Source of the DNA: Baffinella frigidus
Lineage: Eukaryota; Cryptophyceae; Cryptomonadales; Baffinellaceae
NCBI GenBank assembly: GCA_026770585.1
Contig: MU647056.1
Location: 47,789-60,841 of the forward strand
Length of the DNA stretch: 13,053 bases
Direction: 5' to 3'
In this document: piece by piece, positions 5,471 through 11,445 of the stretch
Layout: every line of letters begins with the position of its first letter
How positions within the stretch are numbered: position 1 is the stretch's first letter
Translations under genes and position numbers: made by a program
Notes under the pieces: generated by a model
What the model saw: only the letters and a program-made list of their open reading frames with translations
What the model was told of the DNA's origin: nothing
The model's database searches: none

Positions 5471-5504
5471 CGTATTCTGCTCTTCCAGGGGCTTCGCTCG
5501 GGAG
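5471..5504 (+). CDS. Short exon RILLFQGLRSG (weak)
   Basis: GGTTCAG acceptor then RILLFQGLRSG and donor GTATCA. An alternative acceptor CTTCCAG at 5488 would shorten it to GLRSG. The frame is open beyond the donor (GIMSVFFFAHF) to a TAA. It is a single copy, unlike its neighbours, so the call rests only on splice-like signals. Confidence 0.3.
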
Positions 5505-5558
5505 GTATCATGTCCGTCTTCTTCTTTGCTCATTTTATTACTCCTTAAATTGAGTGTT

Positions 5559-5599
5559 CCAATATTCTGTGAGCCGTTTGAAGGCTCACACACTATTGG
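5559..5599. repeat. Hairpin, 17-bp stem with 7-base loop
   Basis: CCAATATTCTGTGAGCC pairs with GGCTCACACACTATTGG around GTTTGAA, with two mismatches. It lies in non-coding sequence and is not followed by a T run; in a eukaryote it is more likely a foldback remnant than a terminator. Confidence 0.7.
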
Positions 5600-5673
5600 A
5601 TCAGTCAACTTACGTTTTCAAAACCCGTCTTGGCACATCTGGACGAGTCTTGCGGAAACGCACTCGCGAGGGC

Positions 5674-5745
5674 TTTGGGGTTTAGGGTTTAGGGTTTAGG
5701 GTTTATGGCTTACGGTTTAGGGTTTAGGGTTTAGGGTTTATGGCT
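5674..5745. repeat. TTTAGGG-strand telomere-like array
   Basis: Eight or so TTTAGGG heptamers in the orientation opposite to the preceding 5220-5462 array. Together with it they form a broad inverted pair around 5471-5670. The variant TTTATGGCT occurs twice (5701, 5738), showing an internal duplication. Confidence 0.9.
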
Positions 5746-5895
5746 CGGTGGGTTCGGGGCAACGTCTTACAGGATCAGAGTTCTTAGCTTTGGCGTCTCC
5801 CTTCCCCCCTGTCAGTGTCCCTCGCACGTAGCACGTACAACGTGCAGTCTTTCCGCTCGCTCATTTCAGTAGACACCCAACTTTGAGTGATGGGT

Positions 5896-6068
5896 CCTCG
5901 ACACGTGACTAGTGACTAGAAATAAACCAGTCCAGGTCAAATGTGGTATCACCAACTCGGCACACGCAAGGCAGTCACCTCGGACAGTTGGCTTCGGCGT
6001 CCGCGTGACCGGTCACGCGGGCGCCCACGAGCCTCGACACGTGACTAGTGACTAGAAATAAACCAGTC
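5896..6068. repeat. Two identical 37-bp direct repeats flanking a palindrome
   Basis: The 37 bases at 5896-5932 (CCTCGACACGTGACTAGTGA...) recur exactly at 6032-6068, 136 bp apart. The second copy runs into the CCCCCGCAG acceptor of the next exon. GACTAGTGACTAG is itself near-palindromic. The 5605-5895 stretch before them shows only the array at 5674-5745 and no convincing exon. Confidence 0.9.
6001..6020. repeat. Perfect 20-bp palindrome
   Basis: CCGCGTGACCGGTCACGCGG is its own reverse complement. It lies between the two 37-bp repeats. It contains TGACC/GGTCA half-sites, which resemble dyad binding sites, but a function is not demonstrable. Confidence 0.85.
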
Positions 6069-6078
6069 TCCCCCGCAG

Positions 6079-6112
6079 GAGAAGCGCACCCCTCCGCCCC
6101 GTGGATTCTCGA
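6079..6112 (+). pseudogene. EAHPSAPWILD exon fragment, copy 1
   Basis: CCCGCAG acceptor, then (G)EAHPSAPWILD in the frame matching the complete exon at 6394. The sequence then breaks into telomere-like repeats. It is a 5' exon fragment, either a decayed duplicate or an exon interrupted by heptamers. Confidence 0.45.
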
Positions 6113-6247
6113 TCCTAAACCCTAAAACCTAAAACCTAAACCCTAAACCTAAAACCCTAACACCTAAAACCTGAATCTTGAACCCTGGACCCTAAACCCT
6201 AAACCCTAAACCCTAAACCCCAAACCCCAAACCCCAAACCCTAAACC
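6113..6247. repeat. Telomere-like array with indel variants
   Basis: CCTAAACCCTAAAACCTAAAACC: some units are 8-mers with four A, followed by regular CCCTAAA and CCCCAAA units. The 8-mer variant is concentrated at 6115-6170. Confidence 0.9.
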
Positions 6248-6251
6248 GCAG

Positions 6252-6276
6252 GCGAAGCGCATCCCTCGGCACCGTA
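6252..6276 (+). pseudogene. EAHPSAPY exon fragment, copy 2
   Basis: Acceptor GCAG (6248-6251), then (G)EAHPSAPYP before running into a 21-bp tandem repeat. It is homologous to the starts at 6079 and 6394. Confidence 0.45.
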
Positions 6277-6339
6277 CCCAATCACTAGTCAGTGATACCC
6301 AATCACCAATTAGTGATACCCTATTACAAGTGAGGAATC
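6277..6339. repeat. 21-bp tandem repeat, three units
   Basis: CCCAATCACTAGTCAGTGATA is followed by CCCAATCACCAATTAGTGATA and a diverged third unit CCCTATTACAAGTGAGGAAT. Each unit is itself a weak inverted repeat (ATCACTA/TAGTGAT). Confidence 0.85.
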
Positions 6340-6393
6340 CCCGATTAGTAATTAGTGACTAGTTCTGAGCAAACAAATCACTGTCCCCTGCAG

Positions 6394-6497
6394 GAGAGGA
6401 ACATCCCTCAGCGCCGTGGATTTTCGCGAAAATGGCAGAGACGTACCTCATGGAAGACCCGCCTCGCAACGCCGAGGCCGAAGCCCTCGTCTCGAAG
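6394..6497 (+). CDS. Exon EEHPSAPWIFAKMAETYLME (complete copy)
   Basis: Acceptor TGCAG (ending 6393), 104 bp, donor GTTATT at 6498. The frame shared with two upstream fragments reads (G)EEHPSAPWIFAKMAETYL, then MEDPPRNAEAEALVSK. The end of this exon (RNAEAEALVSK) begins the six-copy tandem array that fills the next kilobase, so only the first array unit is attached to a full exon. Amphipathic, folded-looking sequence; family not recognised. The alternative frames in this interval do not match the other copies. Confidence 0.5.
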
Positions 6498-7463
6498 GTT
6501 ATTGGGTTTACGGGTTTACGCGAGAGTGGGGTCGTTTTGGGCTGAAAGTTGACGGGTGTGTACTGCAGCGCTGGAATGTCAACTTAAGAATAGTCTTCCA
6601 ACCCGCTGCTCCAACGCCGAAGCCGAAGCCCTCGACTCGAAGGTTCAAACCCCCAACCCTAAGGAGACCGTACAGAGCGATGTCTCTGTCTAGTTGGTCT
6701 CACCAATCTGGCGAGCCCGGGCTTGTTTTCGCCCCGAAGTTGACGAATTTGTACCGAAATGCCAGGATGACAACTTAAGAATAGTCTTCCTACCCGCCGC
6801 GCAACGCCGAAGCCAAAGCTCCCGTTTCCAAGGTTATCGGGTTTACGGGATATTGCGAGAATGGGGTCATGTTAGGCCGAAAGTTGACGGGTTTGTACCA
6901 CACGGCCGGAATGTTGACGTTTGAATAGTCTTCCAACCCGATGACCCTAAACCGGATCTCCCAAACCCCTGTCTCCCAACCCCCAAGCTTTAGGGCAAGG
7001 TTTATGGCTTGGGGTTTGGGAGACATTCCTGATGGAAGACCTTCCTGCCGCGGAACGAAGCCCAGGCTCTCGTCTCGAAGATTGTTGTTTTCGGGGTTTT
7101 TGGTGGGCAAGGCTCGTTTTTGCCCTAAAGTTGACGGGTTTGTACCGCAGCGCTGGAATGTCAACTTGAGAATAGTCTTCCAACCCCGCCGCGCAACGCC
7201 GAAGCCGAGGCCCTCGTCCTCAAAGGTTTCCGGGTTGACACGAGAGTGGGGTCGTTTTTGCCCGAAAGTTGACGTATTTGTACCGCAGCGCCGGCATGTC
7301 ATCTTAAGAATAGTCTTCTAACCCCGCCGCGCAACGCCGAAGCCGAAGCCTCCGTCTCGAAGGTTATTGGGTGTCGGGTATTGGGTGGGCCTTGGCTCGT
7401 TTTCGCCGGAAAATTGACAAGTTTGTACCACACGGCCAGAATTTTAAATTGAGAATAGTCTTC
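6466..7463. repeat. Six-copy tandem array, ~133-190-bp units
   Basis: Units start at about 6466, 6610, 6801, 7030, 7192 and 7331. Each begins with CAACGCCGAAGCCGAAGCCCT (NAEAEALVSK codons and a GTT donor), passes through GGGGTCGTTTTxGCC, then AAGTTGAC.GGTTTGTACC, a GTCAACTT-like arm, and ends GAATAGTCTTCCAACCC. AAGTTGAC and GTCAACTT form an 8-bp inverted repeat inside each unit. Copies 4-6 are frame-shifted or diverged in the NAEAEAL part, and a 90-bp insert with telomere-like remnants (6941-7029) separates copies 3 and 4. Confidence 0.85.
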
Positions 7464-7476
7464 AGATATGCTTGCA

Positions 7477-7540
7477 ACGAAAATTACCACACAAAAGCTG
7501 TATTATTACTAGTATGACCCCAATTGTGTAGTAATTTTCG
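7477..7540. mobile_element. 64-bp foldback element with TGCA duplication
   Basis: The ends CGAAAATTACCACACA and TGTGTAGTAATTTTCG are inverted repeats with one mismatch, around a ~30-bp centre. TGCA flanks it on both sides (7473-7476, 7541-7544), a 4-bp target duplication. It sits just after the sixth unit of the tandem array. Confidence 0.65.
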
Positions 7541-7598
7541 TGCACAATTCTGGTGAGAAAATCACCTCCCCCGGATTAAACTGTGTGGTGGGGAACAG

Positions 7599-7645
7599 GC
7601 GGCTGAGCTCCTTCCCGAATCTCCGACGATCCAAACCCTGCTGAG
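7599..7645 (+). CDS. Exon AAELLPESPTIQTLL (unknown protein)
   Basis: CAG (7596-7598), then AAELLPESPTIQTLL ending AG|GTGCTC at 7646. The end of the exon plus donor and following intron (ATCCAAACCCTG.T.AGGTGCTCA.TCC) recurs at 7754-7785 on the far side of a CCAA microsatellite. No family recognised. Confidence 0.4.
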
Positions 7646-7676
7646 GTGCTCACTCCATCCAACAACGAGAAATACG

Positions 7677-7753
7677 CCAACCAATGAACAAACCAACAAA
7701 CCAACCAACCAACCAACCAACCAACCAACCAGACAACCAACCAACCAACAAAC
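7677..7753. repeat. (CCAA)n microsatellite
   Basis: CCAACCAACCAACC tetranucleotide tract with a few interruptions, about 75 bp. It is flanked by the two copies of the IQTLL exon end, so it lies within a duplicated intron start (ATCCAACAAC / CGCCCAACCACC are its unexpanded neighbours). Confidence 0.95.
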
Positions 7754-7817
7754 ATCCAAACCCTGTTCAGGTGCTCAATCCGCCCAACCACCAAATAAAC
7801 GAGCACTGTCCCGGGGG

Positions 7818-7872
7818 CGGTTCAGGGTTCAGAGTTCAGATTCAGGGTTCAGGGTTCAGGGTTCAGGGTTGG
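7818..7872. repeat. GGTTCAG heptamer array
   Basis: Seven or so GGTTCAG units. This is the telomere-like heptamer with one T to C change (TTTAGGG to TTCAGGG), homogenised across the small array. The array therefore expanded after the change. Confidence 0.85.
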
Positions 7873-7961
7873 AGGTATCCTCAAGTTGTACCACTCTTCT
7901 ACAGTTGAAATCTGCCCGTGTTTGTGTGTCAGCCTCTGGTTGTGAGGCCTCCACATCCTGA

Positions 7962-8290
7962 ACCCGAAACCCTATCCCTAATCCCTAGATCCGAAACCCC
8001 AAACCCTAAACCCTAAACCCTCAACCCTAAACACTAAACACTAAACCCGAACGTCTTTCCAGACACGTGCAGTCGCAGCCAGGCACGTGGTACGGCGCCT
8101 ATGAAGAGGTTACACCCCCACAACCTCAACCATAAACCCTACACCCTGAACCATAAAACATAAGCCCTACACCCTAAACCCTAAACCCTAAACCCTAAAT
8201 CCCAAACCCTAAACCCTAAACCCTAAACCCCACACCCTAAACCCTAAACCCTAAACCCTAAACCCTAAACCCTGAACCCTAAACCATAAC
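7962..8290. repeat. Telomere-like arrays around a short exon
   Basis: CCCTAAA-type heptamers fill 7962-8050 and 8105-8290, interrupted by the exon-like island at 8063. The second array contains a CCCTACACCCTGAACCATAAA variant stretch and then regular repeats. Confidence 0.9.
8063..8108 (+). CDS. Exon HVQSQPGTWYGAYEE (unknown protein)
   Basis: Acceptor GTCTTTCCAG (8053-8062), 46 bp open, donor GTTACA at 8109. The favoured frame reads HVQSQPGTWYGAYEE. It is a single copy with telomere-like repeat on both sides. No family recognised. Confidence 0.4.
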
Positions 8291-8303
8291 CCCCCACCCC
8301 TAG

Positions 8304-8573
8304 TTGCACCGAAAGAACAACCAAGAAGGGTCGGACGAGGAGGAGGGCGGAGGAGAAGGAGGAGGAGGAGGAGGAGGAGGCGGAGGCTACAAGCGTGGCG
8401 CCGCTGCATCGCCGTTTCAGATCGACGCCGCTGCTTCTCCGATCGGGCGGGGAGGCTCGCAACCTGGCGAAGAGCGTGACGCCGCTGCATCCCCGTCTCT
8501 GCGGAATGACGCCGCTGCATCTCCTACCGCAAGGAGTCAAAGGGAGCAGGGGGAGGATGACGACGACGGGCTG
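8304..8573 (+). CDS. Low-complexity exon with DAAASP repeats (module 1)
   Basis: The largest open exon-like block in the window. An acceptor CACCCCTAG precedes LHRKNNQEGSDEEE, then a Gly-rich GGA/GAG microsatellite (8336-8388), then four A/D-AAASP motifs at roughly 18-54-bp spacing (GAAASPFQ, DAAASPIG, DAAASPSL, DAAASPTA), ending GEDDDDGL before GTACAG. The 18-bp GACGCCGCTGCATCTCCG unit is itself a DNA repeat. The product would be disordered, acidic and Ser/Pro-rich. Shortened copies follow at 8711 and 8914. Confidence 0.5.
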
Positions 8574-8710
8574 GTACAGGGTGTAGACTCTTTGGGTTAA
8601 GGGTTCGGGGATATGGTGTACGGATTAAGGTGTTGGATTAAGGTGTTAAGGGTCAGGGGATATGGTGTATGGATTAAGGTGTTGGTGTATAGATTGAGGT
8701 GTTGGGTTCA
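8574..8710. repeat. TTTAGGG-derived decayed repeat (GGATTAAGGTGTT type)
   Basis: Follows module 1. It contains two copies of GGATATGGTGTA.GGATTAAGGTGTTGG (about 8608-8640, 8655-8690). Orientation is the G-rich strand, as in other stretches directly after exons. Confidence 0.7.
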
Positions 8711-8805
8711 GTGGTGAGCGTGCCGCCGCTGCATCCCCGATTCTGCAGAATGACGCCGCTGCATCCCCGAGACGGGAGCGGGGGGAGGATGACGACGACG
8801 GGCTG
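8711..8805 (+). CDS. DAAASP module 2 (open)
   Basis: Reads ERAAASPILQNDAAASPRRE, then RGEDDDDGL, followed by GTATGC (donor-like) at 8806. It corresponds to the second half of module 1 with two AAASP motifs, and the frame is conserved despite base changes. The start (GGTGAGCG) is homologous to GAAGAGCG in module 1 and has no clear acceptor. Confidence 0.4.
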
Positions 8806-8913
8806 GTATGCGGTTTAGGTCACGTCAGTGTTCAGGGTTGAGTGTTCAGGGTTTTGGGTTTTGGGCAGAAACCCGGAACCCTGTGTGGATCAGTGTTTAG
8901 AGTTTTGGGTTTT

Positions 8914-8996
8914 CGACGCCGCTGCTTCTCCGTTTCTGCAGAATGACGCCGCTGCATCTCCGAAAGGAAGGGGAACATGGTGACGACGACGGCCTG
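8914..8996 (+). pseudogene. DAAASP module 3 (frameshifted)
   Basis: Reads DAAASPFLQNDAAASPKGRG, then a stop (TGA at about 8981). The following GACGACGACGGCCTG, homologous to DDDDGL, is in another frame. Donor-like GTATGC follows at 8997 as in module 2. It is a decayed third copy. A last trace, GCCGCTGTATCTCC, occurs at 9100-9113. Confidence 0.5.
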
Positions 8997-9221
8997 GTAT
9001 GCGGTTGAGACTCTTGACTCAACGGGGGTGGGCTATTTGGTTCAGGCCATTTGGTTAAGGGATTAGGGATTCGAGGTTTGGGTTTAGGGCAGGAAAAGTG
9101 CCGCTGTATCTCCAAGTGGGAGGCGCCTCCCGTTGCGATTTTTCCACACGTTTCAGAAAACGCAGGTGGGCCACCAGGTGTATTATGTGTGAAACGAGCT
9201 CAAGTATGTATGAAACTGCAT

Positions 9222-9371
9222 TTATCTCAGAAAACGAGTTCTAAAACTCGTTTTCTTACGTGAATTCCTCTACAAATTTGTCAACTTATGCGGAGAGTAA
9301 AGAATAAGTTGACGAATTTGTAGGGGAATTGACTTGAGAAAACGAGTTTTAGAACTCGTTTTCTGAGATAA
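9222..9371. mobile_element. 150-bp foldback (MITE-like) element, copy B
   Basis: Same family and exactly the same length as the element at 484-633, but inserted in the opposite orientation: its loop (TGCGGAGAGTAAAGAA) is the reverse complement of the other. The terminal 17 bases TTATCTCAGAAAACGAG are a perfect inverted repeat. It is flanked by GCAT on both sides (9218-9221, 9372-9375). It lies in GTGTGAAAC/GAGCTG minisatellite-like sequence. No coding capacity. Confidence 0.92.
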
Positions 9372-9480
9372 GCATTATGTGTGAAACACGCTGAACGATG
9401 TGTGAAGTAAGCTGATGGTGATGGGGGGTGTAGTTGGACGAGGGGGCAACCTGGATCACGACTTGAAATGCAGGAGGAGG

Positions 9481-9653
9481 CCACGCAAGAGTGGAGGGCA
9501 GAGTGCCGTGTAGTAAAAATAGCCAGATCTGGCTATTTTCAAAAGTTCATAAGTTAACATTCTCCCCAGAGAAAAATCGAAATTTCGGGAAGTTGATACA
9601 AATTCCGTGTGAACTGACTTGTTTTCCCAGGTCAGCACTACACTCTTGCGTGG
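9481..9653. mobile_element. 173-bp foldback-like element
   Basis: Bounded by CCACGCAAGAGTG (9481-9493) and its exact inverse CACTCTTGCGTGG (9641-9653). It contains the perfect 24-bp palindrome at 9516-9539 (arms AAAATAGCCAGA). The interior is AT-rich and unrelated to neighbours. The terminal CCACGC is shared with the foldback at 11862-12052. Confidence 0.6.
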
Positions 9654-9656
9654 GGA

Positions 9657-9811
9657 CTAGCTCTGTCCCAGTTTAATTTCGGCTCGTAGACGTTTCGCCC
9701 CCCCCGAAATTCCATAGGTGAATTTCATAGGGGGCGGGGTCCAAATTTACCTGTCAAATTGAAGGGGGGGCAAAATATCCACGGGCCCCAATTAAACTGG
9801 GAGAGAGCTAG
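9657..9811. mobile_element. 155-bp foldback-like element
   Basis: 22-bp inverted repeats with one mismatch: CTAGCTCTGTCCCAGTTTAA at the left, and its mirror TTAAACTGGGAGAGAGCTAG at the right. Three bases separate it from the preceding foldback. Possible TA duplication (C-TA-GCTCT...AGAGC-TA-G). The interior has C- and G-homopolymer runs (9699, 9764) and no ORF. Confidence 0.65.
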
Positions 9812-9893
9812 GAGGGGGAACAGACTGAGGACCTGAATTGGGTGCGCGGATGGTCGAGGATAGCTGACATCGTGTGTGTGGATGGGTGGAAAT

Positions 9894-9964
9894 AGCTGAA
9901 ATGTGTGTAAAACGAGCTGAATTATGTGTGAAACGAGCTGAATTACGTGTGAACCGAGCTGAAT
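9894..9964. repeat. 21-bp minisatellite AGCTGAATTATGTGTGAAACG
   Basis: Three full units plus a partial one. Diverged units also occur at about 9180-9220 and 9372-9412, on both sides of the foldback at 9222, so the family spans this whole segment. Its minus-strand translation (HIIQLV repeats) is a repeat artefact. Confidence 0.85.
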
Positions 9965-9990
9965 AGTTAATTCGAGAATGGGCCGATCAG

Positions 9991-10086
9991 GTGGATGAGG
10001 ACGGGGCGGACCTGGGGGATGACTTTGAAGTTCAGGAGGAGGAGGAGGATGATGATGAACAGCAGACTGAGGAGCTTCGTCGCGAG
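9991..10086 (+). CDS. Acidic exon VDEDGADLGDDFEVQEEEED (best copy)
   Basis: Acceptor CAG (9988-9990), exactly 32 codons, then GTTCCC. Reads VDEDGADLGDDFEV, QEEEEDDDEQQ, TEELRRE; phase 0 at both ends. A strongly acidic, disordered segment ends in a basic ELRRE. It is the reference copy for a family with members at 9431 (split), 10259, 10426, 10599, 10857, 11043 and 11184. Such acidic tracts are common in chromatin- and ribosome-associated proteins, but that does not identify this one. Confidence 0.5.
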
Positions 10087-10258
10087 GTTCCCTAAACCCT
10101 ACACCCCAGACCCTAATCTCCAAGAGTTGGATCTCCAAACCTTTAGGAGTTGGGCGTAACCCTTACACGATCATTCCGAACCCCTCAGCCCACGGCGCCT
10201 CATCCATACTCACCCGTCTACCCTAGGGTTTGCAGTCTAGGGCGTAGGGCGTAGGGCT

Positions 10259-10308
10259 TGGAGGAGGAGGATGAGGATGAACAGCAGACCCAGGAGCTCC
10301 GTCGCGAG
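10259..10308 (+). CDS. Acidic ELRRE module (EEEDEDEQQTQELRRE)
   Basis: GGAGGAGGAGGATGAGG.. codons read EEEDEDEQQTQELRRE before GTGCTT at 10309. It lacks the GADLGDDFEV start and directly follows a GTAGGGC heptamer stretch (10234-10257), so its acceptor is unclear. Confidence 0.35.
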
Positions 10309-10324
10309 GTGCTTCCCCCCCGAA

Positions 10325-10425
10325 CCCTAAGGGTTGAAACACTAAGGTTTAAACCCGAAGGTTTACACCCGAAGGTTTCAATCCGAAGGTATAAACCCTG
10401 AGGTTTGAACCCGAAGGTTTAGACC
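10325..10425. repeat. 14-bp repeat made of two opposed half-heptamers
   Basis: The unit is GGTTTAAACCCGAA and variants: a GGTTT piece joined to AAACCC, with the palindrome GGTTTAAACC at the junction. Six to seven units are present. A second array of the same design, with CCCTAAGGTTTAAA, is at 10908-10978, and a trace at 11115-11140. Confidence 0.85.
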
Positions 10426-10443
10426 GAGGAGCTTCGTCGCGAG
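10426..10443 (+). pseudogene. ELRRE module remnant
   Basis: Only ACCGAGGAGCTTCGTCGCGAG remains (TEELRRE), followed by GTTCCC. The acidic part is replaced by the 14-bp repeat. It marks the start of the second copy of the 145-bp block. Confidence 0.5.
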
Positions 10444-10598
10444 GTTCCCTAAACCCTACACCCCAGACCCTAATCTCCAAACCTTTAGGAGTTGGGCGTA
10501 AACCCCTACACGATCATTCCGAACCCCTCAGCCCACGGCGCCTCATCCATACTCACCCGTCTACCCTAGCCCATCAGGGTTTAGGGTTTAGGGTTTAG

Positions 10599-10796
10599 GG
10601 GCGAACCTGGGGGACGACTTTGAAGTGCAGGAGGAGGAGGAGGATGAGGAGGAGGAGGAGGAGGAGGAGGAGGTTGAGGAGGTGGAGGTGGAGGTGGAGG
10701 AGGAGGAGCAGGAGGAGCAGGAGGAAGAGGAGGAGGAGGCCGAAGAGCTACGCCGCCCTCTTTGCAGTGTTCTGTTCAGTTAGAGTTTCACCGGTT
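10599..10796 (+). CDS. Expanded acidic exon (GANLGDDFEVQEEEE...AEELRR)
   Basis: The TTTAG of the last telomere-like heptamer seems to serve as acceptor; codons then read GANLGDDFEVQEEEEDE, a long GAG/GAA tract with Val and Gln interruptions (10640-10735), and AEELRRPLCSVLFS to a stop. It matches 9991 at both ends, with the Glu tract expanded about fourfold by GAG repeat growth. ELRRP replaces ELRRE and the GT donor after it is lost, so it may be non-functional. Confidence 0.45.
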
Positions 10797-10856
10797 AGAG
10801 TTGGCGTGTAGGGTCTAGGGGCTCGGGGATAGAGTCTGGGGCGTAGGGTGTAGGGC

Positions 10857-10895
10857 TTGGAGGAGGAGGAGGAGACCGAGGAGCTCCGTTGCGAG
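10857..10895 (+). CDS. Acidic module EEEETEELRCE
   Basis: Short copy reading EEEETEELRCE before GTGCTG at 10896. Arg to Cys in the conserved ELRRE. It follows GTAGGGTGTAGGGCTTGG repeats, as at 10259. Confidence 0.3.
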
Positions 10896-10977
10896 GTGCT
10901 GCTCCCCCGAACCCTAAGGGTTTAAACACTAAGGTTTAAACCCTAAGGTTTAAACCCGACGGTTTAAACCCTAAGGT

Positions 10978-11034
10978 TTGTAGGGCGTAGGGCGTAGGGC
11001 GTAGGGCGTAGGGCGTAGGGCGTAGGGCGTATGG
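10978..11034. repeat. GTAGGGC heptamer array
   Basis: Eight units of GTAGGGC, also found briefly at 10234-10257. It is a seven-base relative of TTTAGGG (TAGGG core kept, TT replaced by CG), homogenised over the array. Confidence 0.9.
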
Positions 11035-11042
11035 GGGCGGCG

Positions 11043-11101
11043 TAGAGGAGGAGGAGGAGGAGGAGGAGGAGGGACAGCAGACCGAGGAGCTCCGTCGCGA
11101 G
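11043..11101 (+). CDS. Acidic module EEEEEEEEGQQTEELRRE
   Basis: A GAG repeat (11046-11072) followed by GQQTEELRRE and donor-like GTGCTG at 11102. It retains the exact ELRRE end. No clear acceptor; it follows the GTAGGGC array. Confidence 0.35.
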
Positions 11102-11183
11102 GTGCTGCCCCCTCGAACCCCAAGGTTTAAACCCTAAGGTTAGGGTTGAGGTTTTAGGATTTACGACCAGGGTGGGGGGGTGG

Positions 11184-11218
11184 AGGAACAGCAGCAGAAC
11201 GAAGAGCTCAGTCGCGAG
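11184..11218 (+). CDS. Acidic module VEEQQQNEELSRE
   Basis: Reads VEEQQQNEELSRE before GTCCTA at 11219. It is the last and most diverged member, with CAG-codon growth giving QQQ. The upstream GACCAG at 11165-11170 could be the acceptor. Confidence 0.35.
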
Positions 11219-11225
11219 GTCCTAC

Positions 11226-11340
11226 TAAACCCCAAAGGCCAAACAAACCCTAAGCTCTAAACCCTAAACCCCAGACCCTAAGCCCTGAACTCTGCGCCCT
11301 AAACCCTAAACCCTAAACCCTGAACCCTAAACCCTAAACG
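11226..11340. repeat. Telomere-like array before lysine-rich exon
   Basis: CCCTAAA heptamers with variants, ending CCCTAAACGCAG. The array runs right up to the acceptor of the 11344 exon, so it would serve as its pyrimidine tract. Confidence 0.95.
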
Positions 11341-11343
11341 CAG

Positions 11344-11445
11344 GCTGTGGAAGGGGGGTCCGTGGTCCTGGAAAACGACGAGATCGAGATCGTCAAGCTC
11401 AAGAAAGAACACAAGATGACACGCAAAGAAAAAGCGACCCAGAAG
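11344..11445 (+). CDS. Lysine-rich exon, copy 1 (KKEHKMTRKEKATQK)
   Basis: Acceptor CAG (11341-11343), exactly 34 codons, donor GTTAGG. Reads AVEGGSVVLENDEIEIV, then KLKKEHKMTRKEKATQK; phase 0 at both ends. The C-terminal half is basic and helical-looking, possibly coiled-coil or nucleic-acid binding. Two shorter copies of this second half follow at 11552 and 11693 with the same phase. This is among the most convincing exons here. Protein not recognised. Confidence 0.6.

Larger units (their letters stand above)
9431..9839 (+). pseudogene. Acidic exon module split by ~330 bp of foldback sequence
   Basis: GGACGAGGGGGCAACCTGGA..GAAATGCAGGAGGAGG (9435-9480) aligns with the first half of the exon at 9991, and GAGGGGGAACAGACTGAGGACCT (9812-9834) aligns with its second half (EQQTEEL codons). 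Between them lie the foldback elements 9481-9653 and 9657-9811. The first half is also frameshifted. It is therefore a disrupted copy of the acidic ELRRE exon. Confidence 0.6.
10069..10569. repeat. Duplicated ~145-bp exon-end plus intron block
   Basis: 10069-10226 and 10426-10569 are nearly identical: GAGGAGCTTCGTCGCGAGGT, then CCCTAAACCCTACACCCCAG and a unique stretch with CACGATCATTCCGAACCC through CACCCGTCTACCCTAG. The first copy has an extra ~15 bp (about 10120-10134). The unit includes the ELRRE exon end and the whole start of the following intron. Confidence 0.9.

Noticed and set aside
5559-5599. Rho-independent terminator
   Set aside because: The stem-loop has no following T run and the context is not bacterial.
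6790-7302. 170-codon minus-strand open frame
   Set aside because: It spans units 3-5 of the tandem array plus telomere-like remnants, and repeats itself (RCGTN.STFGQK) only because the DNA repeats. The + strand NAEAEALVSK frame has exon context.
7684-7756. Open frame of Asn-Gln-Pro-Thr repeats, and its minus-strand Trp-Leu-Val-Gly counterpart
   Set aside because: Both are readings of the CCAA microsatellite; there is no independent coding signal.
9725-10138. 137-codon minus-strand open frame
   Set aside because: It crosses a foldback element, a 21-bp minisatellite and the acidic exon on the opposite strand; its repeats (HIIQLV) come from the minisatellite.
10620-10811. Arg-rich open frame (about 63 codons)
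   Set aside because: It is the shadow of the Glu-rich exon in another frame; the GAG repeat reads as AGG. The Glu frame has homologous copies, the Arg frame does not.
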